A DNA stretch of 64,000 nt. Origin: Solilutibacter pythonis. Lineage in GTDB: Bacteria; Pseudomonadota; Gammaproteobacteria; Xanthomonadales; Xanthomonadaceae. Below the pieces are notes generated by a model. That model searched no databases. It saw only the letters and a program-made list of their open reading frames with translations, and was not told where the DNA came from. The stretch is taken from positions 124,001 to 188,000 of the forward strand of contig NZ_RFLY01000001.1 in assembly GCF_003697345.1 (NCBI RefSeq). The letters are read 5' to 3'. Within the stretch, counting starts at the first letter, position 1. The number at the start of each line of letters is the position of its first letter. The position numbers and the translations under genes were made by a program. Positions 62,030 through 64,000 of the stretch are shown here, piece by piece.

Positions 62030-62045
62030 CCAGCTGACTCGCACG

Positions 62046-63299
62046 ATGCCCGCCATGTTCAAACCGCTTCCCGTCGCCATCGGTCTGCGCTACCTGCGCG
62101 CCAAACGCCGCAACGGTTTCATCTCCTTCATCTCGATGGCTTCGATCCTCGGCATCGCGCTGGGTGTGGCGGTGCTGATCACCACGTTGGCGGTGATGGG
62201 GGGCTTCCAGCGCGAGATTCGCGACCGCATGTTGCAGATGGTCGCGCACGCCACCATCGCCGCCGATGGCGCCGAGATGCCGAACTGGCGCGAGGTCATC
62301 GACCATGCGCGCAAGGACAATCGGGTCGCCGGCGCCGCGCCCTACGTCGATACCCAGGGCTTGATCCAGGGGCCGCGCGAGCAGCCGGCGATGATCCGGG
62401 GCATTGATCCCGCGCAGGAAAAGCAGGTCTCGGTGATCGCCGACAAGATGCGCCGCGGCACGCTGGAAACGTTGGCGCCGGGCGGGTTCAACATCGTCCT
62501 CGGCCGCGAACTGGCGGCTTGGCTTGGGGTCGGCGTCGGCGACAACGTGGTGGTGATGACCTCTAAGATCAGCGCGACGCCGGTCGGGGCGGTGCCGCAG
62601 ACCAAGCGCTTTACCGTTTCCGGCATCTTCGACGCCGGCTACAACGAGTTCGACAAGGGGCTTGCGCTGGTCAACATCCAGGACATCCAGCGTGTGTTGC
62701 GCATGAACGGCGGCGTGACCGGCGTGCGCCTGAGGATGCACGACATGGACGATGCCGGACGCGTCGCCACCGATCTGGCGCTGGGTCTTGGCGGCCCGTA
62801 CCGGGTCAGCGACTGGATGTACGAAAACGCCAACATGTTCCATGCGCTGAAGATGGAGAAGACGGTGATGGGCATCCTGCTCTCGCTGATCATCGCCATG
62901 GGCGCGTTCAATCTGGTGTCCTCCCAGGTGATGCTGGTGACCGACAAACAGGCCGACATCGCCATCCAGCGCACGCTGGGGGTGACGCCGGCGCAGGTCA
63001 TGCAGACCTTCATGGTGCAGGGCAGCCTGATTGGCTTGATCGGCACGGTGGCGGGCGTGGTGGGCGGCATCCTGCTGACGTTGAATCTGGAATCCATCCT
63101 GGAGATGATCGAATCGATTCTCGGGGTGAAGCTGCTGCCGGAGGACGTTTACTACATCACCGGACTGCCGACCGAGTTGCGCGCCGACAATGTGGCGATC
63201 ACCGCTTGCGTGGCGCTGGCGATGGCCTTCCTGGCGACGATCTACCCGGCCTGGCGCGCTTCGCGCACGCCGCCGGCGGAGGCATTGCGATATGAGTGA
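62046..63299 (+). CDS. lolC: Lipoprotein-releasing ABC transporter permease
   Basis: 417 residues. Inner-membrane permease of LolCDE: cytoplasmic [36 protein letters not shown], a large periplasmic domain (about 45-265), then three helices with the MacB/FtsX fold. It extracts outer-membrane lipoproteins for LolA. In many Lysobacterales a single LolC/E-type permease serves; lolE is not visible in the window. Overlaps lolD by eight bases. Confidence 0.92.
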   Translation: MPAMFKPLPVAIGLRYLRAKRRNGFISFISMASILGIALGVAVLITTLAVMGGFQREIRDRMLQMVAHATIAADGAEMPNWREVIDHARKDNRVAGAAPYVDTQGLIQGPREQPAMIRGIDPAQEKQVSVIADKMRRGTLETLAPGGFNIVLGRELAAWLGVGVGDNVVVMTSKISATPVGAVPQTKRFTVSGIFDAGYNEFDKGLALVNIQDIQRVLRMNGGVTGVRLRMHDMDDAGRVATDLALGLGGPYRVSDWMYENANMFHALKMEKTVMGILLSLIIAMGAFNLVSSQVMLVTDKQADIAIQRTLGVTPAQVMQTFMVQGSLIGLIGTVAGVVGGILLTLNLESILEMIESILGVKLLPEDVYYITGLPTELRADNVAITACVALAMAFLATIYPAWRASRTPPAEALRYE

Positions 63300-64000
63300 G
63301 GTACTCGATATCACCTTCGTGCAGGGCGAGGTCATCCGCGCCGAACAACTCGGCAAGACCTATGCCGAGGGCAAACTGCGCACCCCCGTGTTCGATGGCC
63401 TGGATCTCGCCGTGCGGGCCGGCGAGACGGTGGCGATCATCGGTGCCTCGGGCGCGGGCAAGAGCACCTTGCTGCACCTGCTGGGCGGGCTGGATACCCC
63501 GACCTTGGGCGAGGTGTTCGTCGCCGGGCAAAAGATGAGCACGCTTTCCGATGGTGCGCGCGGCCAATTGCGCAACCGGGCGCTGGGCTTCGTCTATCAG
63601 TTCCATCACCTGCTGCCGGAATTCACCGCGTTGGAGAACGTGATGTTGCCGGTGATGCTGTCCGGCGCCGATATTGCGGAATCGGCCAGGCGCGCAAGCG
63701 CTCTGCTTGAGCAAGTCGGCCTGGGGCACCGCCTCGGCCACAAGCCGGGCGAACTGTCGGGCGGGGAGCGCCAGCGCGCGGCGGTGGCGCGGGCGTTGGT
63801 CAACCGGCCGGCCTGCGTGCTGGGTGACGAGCCCACCGGCAACCTGGATGACAAGACCGCCGCTTCCGTGTTCGACCTGATGCTGGCACTCAATCGCGAG
63901 CAGCACACCAGCTTGGTACTGGTCACTCACGACCGTCGCCTCGCGCGCCGGCTCGACCGCGTGCTGGAGTTGCACGAAGGCAAGTTGCGGGCCGTCCCGA
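63292..64000 (+). CDS. lolD: Lipoprotein-releasing ABC transporter ATPase (3' end cut)
   Basis: 236 codons before the window ends. Walker [10 protein letters not shown] (about 51-59), the Lol-specific [21 protein letters not shown] signature [15 protein letters not shown], Walker [12 protein letters not shown] and the switch His in VTHD. Powers LolC-driven lipoprotein release. The start lies inside lolC. Confidence 0.93.
   Translation, partial: MSEVLDITFVQGEVIRAEQLGKTYAEGKLRTPVFDGLDLAVRAGETVAIIGASGAGKSTLLHLLGGLDTPTLGEVFVAGQKMSTLSDGARGQLRNRALGFVYQFHHLLPEFTALENVMLPVMLSGADIAESARRASALLEQVGLGHRLGHKPGELSGGERQRAAVARALVNRPACVLGDEPTGNLDDKTAASVFDLMLALNREQHTSLVLVTHDRRLARRLDRVLELHEGKLRAVP

Overview
The window is GC-rich, densely coding chromosomal DNA from a gammaproteobacterium. 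The order cmk-rpsA-ihfB-lapB-(WecA-like)-(WbpM-like)-galU, the rlmN-pilW-rodZ-yfgM-bamB-der cluster, ppsA divergent from ppsR, aguA/aguB and several small lineage-type families point to the Lysobacterales (Xanthomonadales: Lysobacteraceae or Rhodanobacteraceae). I recognise no rRNA, tRNA, CRISPR array, intact insertion sequence, integrase or prophage.

Layout. 1-4.4 kb (minus strand): a cut-off DUF4198 exported protein, a TraB-type membrane protein, the agmatine-to-putrescine pair aguA/aguB and a small exported protein. 4.5-13.2 kb: rpmJ with its own promoter and terminator, then on the plus strand cmk, rpsA, ihfB, and an overlapping envelope-polysaccharide run (lapB, WecA-like transferase, WbpM-like dehydratase, galU, csaA-like). 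13.3-17.6 kb: a fatty-acid beta-oxidation operon (TetR, FadB/FadN-like, thiolase). 17.8-26 kb: ndk and the rlmN-pilW-rodZ-yfgM-bamB-der-moeB run, which joins RNA modification, type IV pili, cell shape and outer-membrane assembly. 26-31 kb: a hydrolase, folD, guaB, guaA.

31.0-35.9 kb is the main accessory region. It lies between the 3' end of guaA, a known genomic-island integration site, and tadA. It encodes an IbrA-type PP-loop/PAPS-reductase-like protein, a GNAT acetyltransferase that looks frameshifted, an IbrB-type ParB-like protein and an AraC regulator, inside AT-richer non-coding flanks. 35.9-42.4 kb returns to core genes (tadA, orn, a MscS channel, ppsA/ppsR).

42.4-47.4 kb is the second unusual region. 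A 170-bp tandem duplication is followed by an exported protein and a di-haem DUF1111 oxidoreductase, then a TonB-dependent receptor, then a convergent stand-alone ModE-type regulator. Two perfect 8-8-8 palindromes resembling the ModE operator stand before the exported-protein gene and before the receptor. I infer a molybdate/tungstate-responsive outer-membrane uptake locus.

47.5-64 kb: glycine-zipper proteins, a c'-like cytochrome, tcdA, a TatD nuclease, glutaryl-CoA dehydrogenase, a fused alpha-beta 2-oxoacid dehydrogenase E1, yggS/ygfZ, then the complete succinate dehydrogenase block with two assembly factors (SdhAF4-like, sdhCDAB, sdhE, ygfX), and lolC/lolD running off the end.
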